Below, in pieces: positions 48,136-55,339 of a stretch of DNA of 64,000 nucleotides. Numbering within the stretch: the first letter of the stretch is position 1; every line of letters begins with the position of its first letter. Made by a program: the position numbers and the translations under genes. The stretch is from Deltaproteobacteria bacterium (GTDB lineage Bacteria; Desulfobacterota; Deferrisomatia; Deferrisomatales; JACRMM01), in NCBI GenBank assembly GCA_016214985.1, contig JACRMM010000027.1, positions 1 to 64,000 of the forward strand, in the 5' to 3' direction. The notes beneath the pieces were generated by a model. It saw only the letters and a list, made by a program, of their open reading frames with translations. It was not told the origin of the DNA and did not search any database.

Positions 48136-48173
48136 GGCGCAGCAGGTAATCAAATGACAAAGGCGGGCGGCGG

Positions 48174-48323
48174 GTGTCAAAGACCTCGACGGCCAAGTCG
48201 GAGTATGCGGCGCAGATGGGTTTCGACGATCGCAAGGCTCAGCGGCATTTGAAGCGGTTCGTGGAGTTGGGCCTGGTCAAAAGAGTCGGCGCGGGGCCGG
48301 CGACGACGTACGAAGTCATGTGA
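48174..48323 (+). pseudogene. Winged-helix C-terminal fragment
   Basis: A 49-codon frame from GTG encodes SEYAAQMGFDDRKAQRHLKRFVELGLVKRVGAGPATTYEV, which is the C-terminal winged-helix of AlbA-2/Fic-type DNA-binding proteins (AQRHLK-LVELGLV-RVGAGPAT-Y). The rest of the parent gene is absent. No ribosome site is visible. It is most likely a leftover of a larger gene disrupted when the defence island was assembled. Confidence 0.5.
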
Positions 48324-48329
48324 TCCCAA

Positions 48330-48431
48330 TCGCGACAGAAATCTGGACAACATGTCGCGAATGACCGGAACACCCAGCCAGACGAGTTCTATTGCGACAC
48401 TATTCGCGACAAAGTGTCGCGATACTTCTCG
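48330..48431. repeat. TCGCGACA / TGTCGCGA inverted and direct repeats
   Basis: Within 100 bases there are copies of TCGCGACA near 48331 and of TGTCGCGA near 48353, and a perfect pair TCGCGACA-AAG-TGTCGCGA at about 48405-48424 next to a partial TTGCGACA. Another copy lies near 49224. Spaced inverted copies beside winged-helix fragments suggest operators for a regulator of this kind. Confidence 0.6.
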
Positions 48432-48453
48432 CCGGCAAGAAGAGGTGGGCGCA

Positions 48454-48618
48454 ATGGCATTGGGGACAGGCCCCGAACCGGGGCCCTCTCGCTCGGAGGT
48501 CTGCGAGGCGCTGGGCCTCACGCCCTCGGAGTGGACCTGGGCGATTCGAGCTGCCAAGAAGCAGGGAAAGGTGGTACAGACCGGAGAACGCCGGGGCGCA
48601 CGGTATCGGGTCGCCTGA
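48454..48618 (+). CDS. Small winged-helix protein or fragment
   Basis: The ATG at 48454 has GAGGTG about 7 bases upstream and gives 54 residues: a short lead and a winged-helix/HTH motif (SEVCEALGLTPSEWTWAIRAAKKQGKVVQTGERRGARYRVA). This ends in the same way as winged helices at the C-terminus of larger restriction-associated or Fic-type proteins, so it may be a remnant; a free 54-residue regulator is also possible. It lies directly after the TCGCGACA repeats, which could be its operator. It precedes the antitoxin-like gene by 38 bases. Confidence 0.5.
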   Translation: MALGTGPEPGPSRSEVCEALGLTPSEWTWAIRAAKKQGKVVQTGERRGARYRVA

Positions 48619-48656
48619 GCACGGGTTGGCGGTATCCGAAGAAAGGAAGAACTCCG

Positions 48657-48884
48657 ATGCAGGCAATACGACAGATCTACGAGAATGCTCCCCCTACGAT
48701 CGCGATTCCCGAGTCGATCCAGCACCGTCGGTTAGAGGTGATCCTGCTTGTACAGGATGAGACGCAAGTTGTGGCGCCTCAGGGGCTCAAGGCCCTGCTG
48801 GCCGGCATGCCGGACGTGGGCGAAGACTCTGACTTCGCCCGCCCCGCCGATTGGGGGCGAAAGGAGGAGCCGTGGGATTCCTGA
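48657..48884 (+). CDS. VapB-type antitoxin
   Basis: A 75-residue protein with GGAAG upstream. The N-terminus MQAIRQIYENAPPTIAIPESIQ followed by HRRLEVILLV is the pattern of short AbrB/MazE-like antitoxins that sit before PIN toxins: MQAIRQ-YD--P-T--IP-----RRLEVI. The C-terminal tail (FARPADWGRKEEPWDS) would bind the toxin. It overlaps the toxin fragment's GTG by 13 bases, the usual arrangement, but the toxin is cut short, so this may be an orphan antitoxin. Confidence 0.7.
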   Translation: MQAIRQIYENAPPTIAIPESIQHRRLEVILLVQDETQVVAPQGLKALLAGMPDVGEDSDFARPADWGRKEEPWDS

Positions 48885-49115
48885 TCGACACGAAGGTCCT
48901 CGCCGAGCTTCGGACGGGCGAACGGGGCGATCCAGGGGCACTTCGGCCTTGGCTGAGTGAACGCGCAGAGCGTTCTTCTTGACCGACAATGCCTCCTCCG
49001 CGGCCTTGTGGACGCCCTCGATGGCGGAAGACGAGAGCACAGAGCGAAAGATCATCTCTTGCCTCTCCGCGGGGTCCAGGAGGTAGGGGTTGGTTTGGCT
49101 CAGGGGCTTGGACAT
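48732..49115 (-). pseudogene. Fic N-terminal or Fic-antitoxin-like fragment
   Basis: The ATG at 49115 opens MSKPLSQTNPYLLDPAERQ then RSVLSSSAIEGVHKAAEEAL. The NPYL-DP-R start and SSSAIEG, which fits the Fic-inhibitory motif (S/T)xxxE(G/N), suggest the N-terminal inhibitory helix of a Fic-family protein or its small antitoxin. Only about 45 residues look genuine; the frame then runs through the antisense of the antitoxin genes to 48732. No Fic catalytic motif (HxFxxGNGR) is nearby, so it is a remnant. Confidence 0.45.
48872..48980 (+). pseudogene. PIN-domain (VapC-type) toxin, truncated
   Basis: From the GTG at 48872 the frame gives GFLIDTKVLAELRTGERGD-type sequence, the first strand and helix of a PIN ribonuclease (normally GFLLDTNVLSELRK), and stops at 48978-48980 after about 35 residues. 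The first catalytic Asp is present but the next residue position reads K in place of the usual N, and the remaining three acidic residues are missing. The break point coincides with the 3' end of the opposing gene fragment. It cannot be active. Confidence 0.65.
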
Positions 49116-49306
49116 GGGGAAAGGATACCACGAGCGGCAATTGCCGGCGTCGCCCTCCTCTCGTCGAGTAGCCACCTGAGGGTGCGGCACACTATGAGCT
49201 GGAAATCCCTGCGGGGCCTACATCGCGACAAACCATTCGAATCCGGGCGGCCGGAGGGAAGCCCCCCCGGCCGCCCCACGCCTCGACGGCCTGAACCGAC
49301 GCCTCT

Positions 49307-51262
49307 CTACACCTTCAGCTCGCGGCGCGCCTCCATGTCGAAGAGCTTCCGCTCCCGCTTCTCCTGGATCCCCAGCGCCTCCCGCTTCCGGTTGATGTGG
49401 TCGATCATCAGCTTCGCCATCTTGTGCGGGTCCGGCTCCACGGCCCACTTCCCGCCGAGGTCCTTCTCGATCCCGTCGAAGAGGTACTCGGCCCACTTCG
49501 TGCCCTCGACGTGGGGGACGTTCACGCCGAACACCGTGAAGACCCCGCTGGCCACGAAGTAGTGCCCGATGGCGATCGCCTTCTCGCTCATGTACTCGGG
49601 CGCCGCCCCGGCCACCGGCAGGTCGGAGATGTCGTCGCCGAGCCCGCCCGCCTTCACCATCTCGGAGAGGGCGACGAGGATTCGGCTGTTGTCGACGCAG
49701 GCCCCCGCGTGGAGCACCGGCGGCATGCCCACCGCCTCGCACACTTCGGCGAGGCCGGGGCCACAGTAGGTTCGGGCCGCCTCCGGCGTGGCGAAGCCCG
49801 CCTTTGCCATCGCGATGGCGGAGCACCCGGTCTGGACGACCAGGACGTCGTTCTTCAGCAGCTCCTTGACGAGCTCGATGTGCACCCAGTCGTGCTTGAC
49901 GCGCGGGTTGTTGCAGCCCACGACCCCGGCCACGCCCCGGATGCGCCCGTTGATGATGTTCTCATTGAGCGGCGTGTAGCTCCCTCGGAAGGAGCCGCCG
50001 AGCATGTAGTTGATGGTCTCGTGGCTGAAGCCGCCGATCATCCACTGCTTGTGCGCTGGGATCTGGATCTTGTCGGGGTTCCGGTTGGGGAAGTTGTCGA
50101 TCCCCGCCGTGATGAGCTTCACGCCGGCTTCCCGCGCCCCGTGGTCGCCGTGGAACTCGATGTGCTCGGCGCCCTCGATCTTGCAGCGGTAGTTGGTGGT
50201 GATGAATTTGGTGTGGTAACACCGGGCCATCTTCGAGAGCCCCTGCTGGATGCACTGGACGTCGACCATCATGGCGTCGACCGCGCCGGTGACGATGGCG
50301 GGGTCGCACTGCATGAAATTTCCGGCGTGGGGAATGCCCCGTCGGATGAGCTGCTCGTTGCCCGAGCAGCACATGCCCACCAGGTTGATCCCGGCCGCGC
50401 CCACGGCCTTGGCCCGGGCCAGCATCTCGGGGTCTTCGGCCAGACGGCACATGAGGTCCAGGAGCTGCGGTTCGTGCCCGTGAACGATGATGTTCACCTC
50501 GTCCTTCTTGAGCACGCCCAGGTCGATCTCCGCGCGGACGGGCCGGGGAACGCCGAACAGGATGTCCGAGAGCTCGGTCGAGATCATCGCCCCGCCCCAG
50601 CCGTCGGCCAGGGCGCACCTCGCCGCGCCGAGGGTCAGGTTCCTGTAGTCCTGATCCACTCCCATGTGGGTGCGGTGCATCATCTCCACGACCTCACGGT
50701 CGACGCCGCGGGAGAGCACGCCGGCCTCCTGCCACTTCTCGAAGCGCTTGCGAGGGGCCCGCTCGAAGAGTTTGAGGTGGCCGTGCTGCTGGGTGAACTG
50801 GGCCAGGCAGGCGTGGGCGAGGTCCACCGCCACGTCGCGCTCGCTCCGGCCCTCCGTCTCCACGCCCATGTCCGTCGCGAAGGAGACCAGTTTGGCCGGC
50901 TCCTTGATCTCGAAGTCGGGATTCTCTCCGGTGGCCACGGTCAGGAAGAGCTCGCTCATCTCGCGGCCGTGGTCGGAGTGGGCGGCCGTGCCGGCCGCGA
51001 CCATGCGGGCGAAGCCCCGGGCCTGGAACGTGTCGATCGTGGCGCCGCAGACCCCCACCTTCTCGTAGGGGGCCTTGCTCGACAGCCGGCACGGACCCAT
51101 CGCGCAGTGCTTGCAGCAGGCGTTCTGGGCGCCGATGGGGCAGGGGCTCATGGCGTCGGCACGGTCGAAGGGCGTCTCGACCCCTTCGGCCCGGGCCTTT
51201 CGGAGCATCTCGGCCGTGGACTCACACACCGTGATGTCGTCGATCTCTCGCAGCTTTCCCAT
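49307..51262 (-). CDS. cooS: Anaerobic carbon-monoxide dehydrogenase, catalytic subunit
   Basis: A 651-residue nickel CO dehydrogenase, which oxidises CO to CO2 with release of two electrons. The B/D-cluster cysteines are in PCPIGAQNACCKHCAMGPCRL and GVCGAT; the Ni-Fe-S C-cluster ligands are spread over VHGHEPQL, VGMCCSGNE, GVVGCNN, QTGCSAIAMA and GACVDNSRI. The length and motifs are complete. The start at 51262 has AGGAG 8 bases upstream, and a good promoter lies 30-60 bases upstream. No CooF ferredoxin, CooC nickel chaperone, acetyl-CoA synthase or CooA is adjacent, so the electron partner and maturation genes must be elsewhere. Confidence 0.97.
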   Translation of the reverse strand: MGKLREIDDITVCESTAEMLRKARAEGVETPFDRADAMSPCPIGAQNACCKHCAMGPCRLSSKAPYEKVGVCGATIDTFQARGFARMVAAGTAAHSDHGREMSELFLTVATGENPDFEIKEPAKLVSFATDMGVETEGRSERDVAVDLAHACLAQFTQQHGHLKLFERAPRKRFEKWQEAGVLSRGVDREVVEMMHRTHMGVDQDYRNLTLGAARCALADGWGGAMISTELSDILFGVPRPVRAEIDLGVLKKDEVNIIVHGHEPQLLDLMCRLAEDPEMLARAKAVGAAGINLVGMCCSGNEQLIRRGIPHAGNFMQCDPAIVTGAVDAMMVDVQCIQQGLSKMARCYHTKFITTNYRCKIEGAEHIEFHGDHGAREAGVKLITAGIDNFPNRNPDKIQIPAHKQWMIGGFSHETINYMLGGSFRGSYTPLNENIINGRIRGVAGVVGCNNPRVKHDWVHIELVKELLKNDVLVVQTGCSAIAMAKAGFATPEAARTYCGPGLAEVCEAVGMPPVLHAGACVDNSRILVALSEMVKAGGLGDDISDLPVAGAAPEYMSEKAIAIGHYFVASGVFTVFGVNVPHVEGTKWAEYLFDGIEKDLGGKWAVEPDPHKMAKLMIDHINRKREALGIQEKRERKLFDMEARRELKV

Positions 51263-51292
51263 TGGCGAATCTCCTGGATAGGGTTCTCCCCA

Positions 51293-51321
51293 AGAATACT
51301 TCTCGTTTGGGCCAGCGTCAA
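51293..51321 (-). promoter_or_regulatory. Sigma-70-type promoter of cooS
   Basis: On the minus strand TTGACG (51321-51316), a 17-base spacer and TATTCT (51298-51293) form a good housekeeping promoter 30 bases from the ATG, implying a short leader of about 25 bases. I find no convincing CooA/CRP palindrome centred near -41 here. Confidence 0.65.
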
Positions 51322-51455
51322 ACCGAAGAATAGGGGCGCGAGAGCACCCGAGCGAAAGCCGCTTTGGGGCGGGCCACGAGGCTGCTTCGAGGAGATTGGG
51401 GCGCACGGCGGCGATCTGGCAGTGCCCCCCGTCGGGTCGACGCGGGAGCTGACCG

Positions 51456-52079
51456 CTACCCCGGTCGCGGGCAGACCGGGTGGCGCAGGATCGTGCGCAG
51501 CTTCTCAGGGGCCGTGCGGCTCGGGTCGTTCACGTAGATCTCGTGATGTCGGCCGTGGAAGGCGTACCCCTCGGCCTCGGCGAAGGCGTGCATCCCTCGG
51601 ATCGTGTCGGTCTCGGCGTCGTAGGGGCCGGTGTGAAGGACCTGGACGCAGGTGCCCTCCGCGAGCGTCTCCAGCCGCACCCCGCCCACGGGCTCGGTCT
51701 TGCCCCGAGCCGCGAGGGCCTTGGCCGCCGTGGCCACGTCGACGTCGGTAACGAAGTCGGGCGTCCGGATCAGAAGCTTCCACTGCCAGAGGTCCCGGGG
51801 CGCGTGGGCGAACTCCCACCCCGGAGCTTCGTCGCACCACCAGAGCCCTTCGAGCTTGCCCACGCCGTAGTCGCGCCCCTCGGCCTTCCTCGCCATCTTT
51901 GTGGTGAAGGCCACGGCGTAGAGGGCGCCGACCTTCCGGCCGAACTCCTCCCCGCCGGGGGCCCCCTGGCCGACCACGGCGAGGTACCGGGCGGGAGCTA
52001 CATCGAGGATTCGGGGCGACCCGGTCGCCGCGTAGTCGGCCTTGTGAAGCTTCATGAGGTCGAGCTTCTCGTTCGCCAT
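51456..52079 (-). CDS. GyrI-like small-molecule-binding domain protein
   Basis: A 207-residue protein with the GyrI/AraC-effector (SOUL-related) fold. The start at 52079 has GGAGGAA upstream. Motifs: APARYLAVVGQGAPGGEEFGRKVGALYAVAFTTK, LEGLWWCDE, the aromatic-rich WEFAHAPRDLWQWKLLIRTPDFV, and the HTGPYDAETDTI segment with the conserved Tyr and acid near the binding cleft. Stand-alone members bind or hydrolyse small toxic molecules; the ligand here is unknown. Next to it, reading the same way, is a metallo-beta-lactamase-fold gene 91 bases upstream. Confidence 0.85.
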   Translation of the reverse strand: MANEKLDLMKLHKADYAATGSPRILDVAPARYLAVVGQGAPGGEEFGRKVGALYAVAFTTKMARKAEGRDYGVGKLEGLWWCDEAPGWEFAHAPRDLWQWKLLIRTPDFVTDVDVATAAKALAARGKTEPVGGVRLETLAEGTCVQVLHTGPYDAETDTIRGMHAFAEAEGYAFHGRHHEIYVNDPSRTAPEKLRTILRHPVCPRPG

Positions 52080-52170
52080 CCTCGTTCCTCCGATCCACTC
52101 TGCCCGAAGGCATCCCGCCCGGGCGGGAGCGGTGCCCGCAGCGCCCCTCATCGCCTCGCCCCGCGAAGCG

Positions 52171-53073
52171 TCACTTCGCCAGGTACTTCCCCTTCACGTT
52201 GGCGCCGATCATCCACTCCCCCTGGCTTCGGGCGGGCAGGATCTTCGTCAGCTCCGCGACGATGGCATCGGCGTCGGCGCCGGCCGCCGCCATCTCCCGG
52301 GCCTTCTGGTCGAACGTCACGAGGTATGCCTTCATATCCTCGACATCCTTCTTCGCCGACAAAGGCCCGTGCCCGGGCACGATGGCGCCCGCGTCGAGGG
52401 CCGAGACGGCGTCCAGCGCCTTGAGCCAGCCGGCGATCTCCCCCTCGGCCAGATACGGATGGAAATCGGTGAAGAGCACGTCGCCCGTGAAGAGCACCCT
52501 GCGCGAGGGCACCCAGACGAGCGCGCTCCCCGCCGTGTGCGACGAGGCCGCCGAGATCAGCTCCACCGCGATGCCCCCCAGATCCACCCGCGCCTTGTCG
52601 GTAAAGGAGACCGTCGGCACCGCGATCGTCGTGCCCTGCAGCAGCTCTTCCGCCACGCCGAAAGCGACCGCGTTCTTGAGGGCCGAACCGGCGCTCTTCT
52701 CCAAGGCCTCGCGGTCCCGCTCCTGGGCGATGACGACCGCGCCCAGCTTGGCAAACACGCAGTTGCCGAAGCCGTGGTCCAGATGCGTGTGCGTGTTCAC
52801 GACATACCGGATCGGCTTGTCCGTCACCTTGCGGATGTCGGCCAGCAACCGCTCGGCCTCTTTGGCGCTGATGAGCGTGTCCACGACCAGCACCGCGTCC
52901 CTGCCGACCACGATGCCCGCGTTGGCAGCGAAGCTGTTGGCAGGGGAGCCGTTCTTCATGTCCACGTAAGAGTACACGTCCTCGGCGATCTTGGTGAGCC
53001 CCTCTTCTGCCCGGGCCACCGAGAAAAAGCCCAAGACAACCGTCAGTAGAACCAAGCACGTTCGCTTCGCCAT
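52171..53073 (-). CDS. Exported metallo-beta-lactamase-fold hydrolase
   Basis: A 300-residue protein with signal peptide (CLVLLTVVLGFFSVARA). The metal-binding HxHxDH motif is THTHLDHGFGN; further ligands are the His in ASSHTAGSA, the Asp in LFTGDVLFTDFHP and the His of VPGHGPL. This places it in the quinoprotein-relay/SoxH-type periplasmic MBL group, related to subclass B proteins acting on thioesters or other substrates; a true beta-lactamase activity is not implied. GAGGAGG lies 6 bases before the ATG. It is followed by the GyrI-like gene. Confidence 0.9.
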   Translation of the reverse strand: MAKRTCLVLLTVVLGFFSVARAEEGLTKIAEDVYSYVDMKNGSPANSFAANAGIVVGRDAVLVVDTLISAKEAERLLADIRKVTDKPIRYVVNTHTHLDHGFGNCVFAKLGAVVIAQERDREALEKSAGSALKNAVAFGVAEELLQGTTIAVPTVSFTDKARVDLGGIAVELISAASSHTAGSALVWVPSRRVLFTGDVLFTDFHPYLAEGEIAGWLKALDAVSALDAGAIVPGHGPLSAKKDVEDMKAYLVTFDQKAREMAAAGADADAIVAELTKILPARSQGEWMIGANVKGKYLAK

Positions 53074-53130
53074 CGGATCCTCCTCTCGTTCGTTGTCAGA
53101 CAATGCGGAGCCAGACCGCGCGGGTCGTGG

Positions 53131-53148
53131 GGTGGGGCTTGCCCCACC
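53131..53148. terminator. Strong short hairpin between rsgA and the MBL gene
   Basis: GGTGGGGC-TT-GCCCCACC is an 8-bp perfect stem about 70 bases after the rsgA stop (rsgA reads leftward). No T run follows, so termination efficiency is uncertain. Confidence 0.45.
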
Positions 53149-53216
53149 ACGTGCCTGCGCCCGCGAGCATTCCGACGTCTCGATTACGCTCGTCTCCACC
53201 CGCCGCACCCCTCCAG

Positions 53217-54281
53217 CTATTCCCGGCTCATCCTCCGCAACTCCTTGCTCACCCCGCGCCAGTGCTCCCGCTCCGCCGCGGCGGCTCCGGCGGCGGCGGC
53301 GAGCTGCCGGTAGCGCATCTCCCGGCCGAGCCGGCGGTAGCTCTCCCAGCGGCTGGGGTCGAGTTGCCCGCCGGCGACGGCCGCCGCCACGGCACACCCG
53401 GGCTCCCCCTGGTGGCGGCAATCCCGGAACCGGCAGCCCAGGGCGAGCTCGGCGATCTCGGCGAAGGTGGCGTCGAGCCCCTCCGCCGCGAGGTCGAGTC
53501 CCACGGACCGAAGGCCCGGGGTGTCGATGACCACGCCGCCCCCGGGAAGGACAAAGAGTTCCCGGTGGGTCGTCGTGTGGCGGCCCTTGCCGGTCACGGC
53601 GCGGGTGGCCGCCGTGGCCTGGGCCGTGTCGTCGACGAGGCGGTTGAGGAGGGTGGACTTGCCGGCCCCGGAGGAGCCGACGAGGCAGGCCGTCGCGCCG
53701 GGCCCCACGAGGCGCCGCACCTGCCCCATGCCCTTCCCGGACCGCGCGCTCACGGCCAGGATAGGGGCGCCGGGGGCGAGGGCCTCCACCTCGGAAACGA
53801 CAAGGTCCGCGTCGGGCCGCAGGTCGGCCTTGTTCAGCACCACGACGGGCTGAGCGCCTCCGCCCCAGGCCAGGGTGACGTAGCGCTCGATGCGCCGGGG
53901 GTTGTAATCGCGGTCGAGCCCGCAGACCACGAGCACCCGGTCGACGTTGGCGGCCAGCACCTGCTCGACGGCGGCCTCCTCGCCGCGCCAGCGGTCGGCC
54001 TGGCCCCGCGCCAGACGACTCCGGCGGGGGAGCACGGCGTGCACCACCACTCCGCCGCCGGGCGCCTTCGCGGCCACGACCCAGTCGCCCACCGCGGGCG
54101 GAAAGAAGGCGCGGCGAGCCCGGCCGCTCAAGACAGCGGGGGTCTCTCCGCCCTGCCCCAGGAGGCGCAATCGCTCCCGGGAGGCAAAAGCCACGCGGGC
54201 AGGAAAGTGGTTCGGTTCGCTCAGAAATTGCTGTGCGGACTCCTCCCATTGGGCGGTCCAGCCCAGAGTTTCAAGCTCCAT
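53217..54281 (-). CDS. rsgA: Ribosome small-subunit-dependent GTPase A
   Basis: A 354-residue RsgA/YjeQ-type GTPase that acts in late 30S subunit maturation. The circularly permuted GTPase order is plain: G4 NKADL first, then G1 GSSGAGKSTLLNRL, then G3 DTPGLRSVGL. An OB-fold precedes the G domain (PPAVGDWVVAAK). The C-terminal zinc motif is CRFRDCRHQGEPGCAV (C-C-H-C). Length is normal. A short ORF and a promoter precede it. The gene is the only clear housekeeping function in this part of the window. Confidence 0.96.
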   Translation of the reverse strand: MELETLGWTAQWEESAQQFLSEPNHFPARVAFASRERLRLLGQGGETPAVLSGRARRAFFPPAVGDWVVAAKAPGGGVVVHAVLPRRSRLARGQADRWRGEEAAVEQVLAANVDRVLVVCGLDRDYNPRRIERYVTLAWGGGAQPVVVLNKADLRPDADLVVSEVEALAPGAPILAVSARSGKGMGQVRRLVGPGATACLVGSSGAGKSTLLNRLVDDTAQATAATRAVTGKGRHTTTHRELFVLPGGGVVIDTPGLRSVGLDLAAEGLDATFAEIAELALGCRFRDCRHQGEPGCAVAAAVAGGQLDPSRWESYRRLGREMRYRQLAAAAGAAAAEREHWRGVSKELRRMSRE

Positions 54282-54338
54282 GATGGTCTTCCTCGCAGGT
54301 TCTTCGAGACGAAAGAGCCCGCGGGGTGTCGCGCTGCC

Positions 54339-54410
54339 TCAGGCGATCGCCTCCGACGGGCCGTACCCCACCGCAGGGGACCCCTTCACACGCTCCGCGT
54401 TCCTCGTCAT
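54339..54410 (-). CDS. Possible 23-residue leader peptide upstream of rsgA
   Basis: The ATG at 54410 has an unusually good ribosome site (AAAGGAGGAGTTGG-ATG). The frame gives MTRNAERVKGSPAVGYGPS and ends with TGA at 54339, 58 bases before rsgA. It lies on the transcript predicted from the promoter at 54484-54512. It could be a regulatory leader, or part of a structured RNA. Only the ribosome site supports translation. Confidence 0.35.
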   Translation of the reverse strand: MTRNAERVKGSPAVGYGPSEAIA

Positions 54411-54483
54411 CCAACTCCTCCTTTCGCACAGGGCGGGGGTGAACGGTCCGCTGCAGACGGCTCGCCTCCGCGTTTGGCACCGT

Positions 54484-54512
54484 TTCTAAGACATCGGCCC
54501 TCCGGACGTCAA
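54484..54512 (-). promoter_or_regulatory. Candidate sigma-70 promoter of rsgA
   Basis: On the minus strand TTGACG (54512-54507), 17 bases, then TTAGAA (54489-54484). The transcript would start near 54477 and carry a leader of about 200 bases, including the short ORF, before rsgA. Confidence 0.5.
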
Positions 54513-54804
54513 CCGGATGCTTTCCCTTCCGCTTCTCGTGACACCGAGTGGAGCGCGCGTCCGGACCTCAAACCCCCAGCCCGAGGCGCCGAGATATCCC
54601 AACCGTCCACGTGTCGACCACCTCCGCCGACCCTGACCTTGCCCGCCGGCCCGGGCAGCGGAGAGCCCTTCCGGTGCCTGGCCGCCGTCCCCACGTACGG
54701 TGCTTGCCCTACAGCGGCATTCGGGACAGGCAAGAGAATCCCCCCTCAGCCGGAGGGGGTCACGCTTCGTCGAGTCGCGACCGCATGCGCGGATCACCCT
54801 GCGG
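54513..54804. other. 292-base gap between rsgA promoter and ferredoxin remnant
   Basis: I see no supported gene. The minus-strand frames here are Gly/Arg-rich and match nothing familiar. The sequence has some structured-RNA look (several GC stems) but fits no RNA family I can name. Confidence 0.35.
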
Positions 54805-55242
54805 TCATCGGCCTTCCGCAACCGGCAAACCTTCCCCCCGATTCAGACGTAGGATCTCTGCAAGCTCGACCTCAGGATGCCGGTATCGGCGGTACCCGGG
54901 GGGCTTCGTCCCGCACTGGATGGCTTCCTTGGGGCGCCACTGGATGCAGGCGAGGCACTGCTCGCAGCGGTGCAGCCACGCCGGCCGCCCGCCCTCGAGC
55001 TTGATGTTGCGGGCCGGGCAGATCTTTGCGCAGACTCGGCACGAGTTGCACTTCCCGTCCACCCAGAATTTCTTGTCCATCGTCGGCACATAGGGAAACG
55101 ACGGTCGGTAGATCGGCGAGAAGAGGACATTTTGCCACAGGGGGCCTCTCTCCGGCGCGCCGAGCTCCCGACGGCCCACCCGGGCGGCGATCCGGCCGAT
55201 CTTGGCTTCGGCCCGAGCGAAGAGCCCGCATTGAGTTTCCAC
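54805..55242 (-). pseudogene. EFR1-type flavodoxin-ferredoxin, C-terminal remnant
   Basis: From a GTG at 55242 the frame gives 145 residues. The latter two thirds match the ferredoxin end of EFR1-family proteins: MDKKFWVDGKCNSCRVCAKICPA for the first [4Fe-4S] cluster and WLHRCEQCLACIQWRPKEAIQ for the second. In relatives the last motif reads WCP, so one cluster-ligand Cys is replaced by Arg. The N-terminal flavodoxin domain of about 150 residues is absent; upstream sequence runs into the next gene with no flavodoxin motif. I judge it a truncated, non-functional gene. Confidence 0.7.
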
Positions 55243-55339
55243 GGGCGCGGCGCCCCCCCAGGGGAGATCGCTGGACCGATGGCGGCGGAGACGTCGGAGA
55301 AGGGCCGGCCCAACGCCGTCGGAAGCTCCGTTCCCCGAG

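Noticed and set aside
51263..51455. CooA/CRP-type operator upstream of cooS
   Set aside because: Only a weak GTTTG...CAAAC symmetry is present, without proper half-sites or spacing.
52171..53073. Antibiotic-resistance beta-lactamase
   Set aside because: The exported MBL-fold protein resembles general periplasmic hydrolases; the fold alone does not show beta-lactam hydrolysis.
54339..54410. Selenocysteine read-through at the TGA of the short ORF
   Set aside because: Nothing recognisable follows the TGA and no SECIS-like hairpin is placed directly after it.
54282..54804. Group II intron or other named structured RNA
   Set aside because: There is GC-rich structure but no domain V hairpin, no reverse transcriptase and no match to a family I can name.
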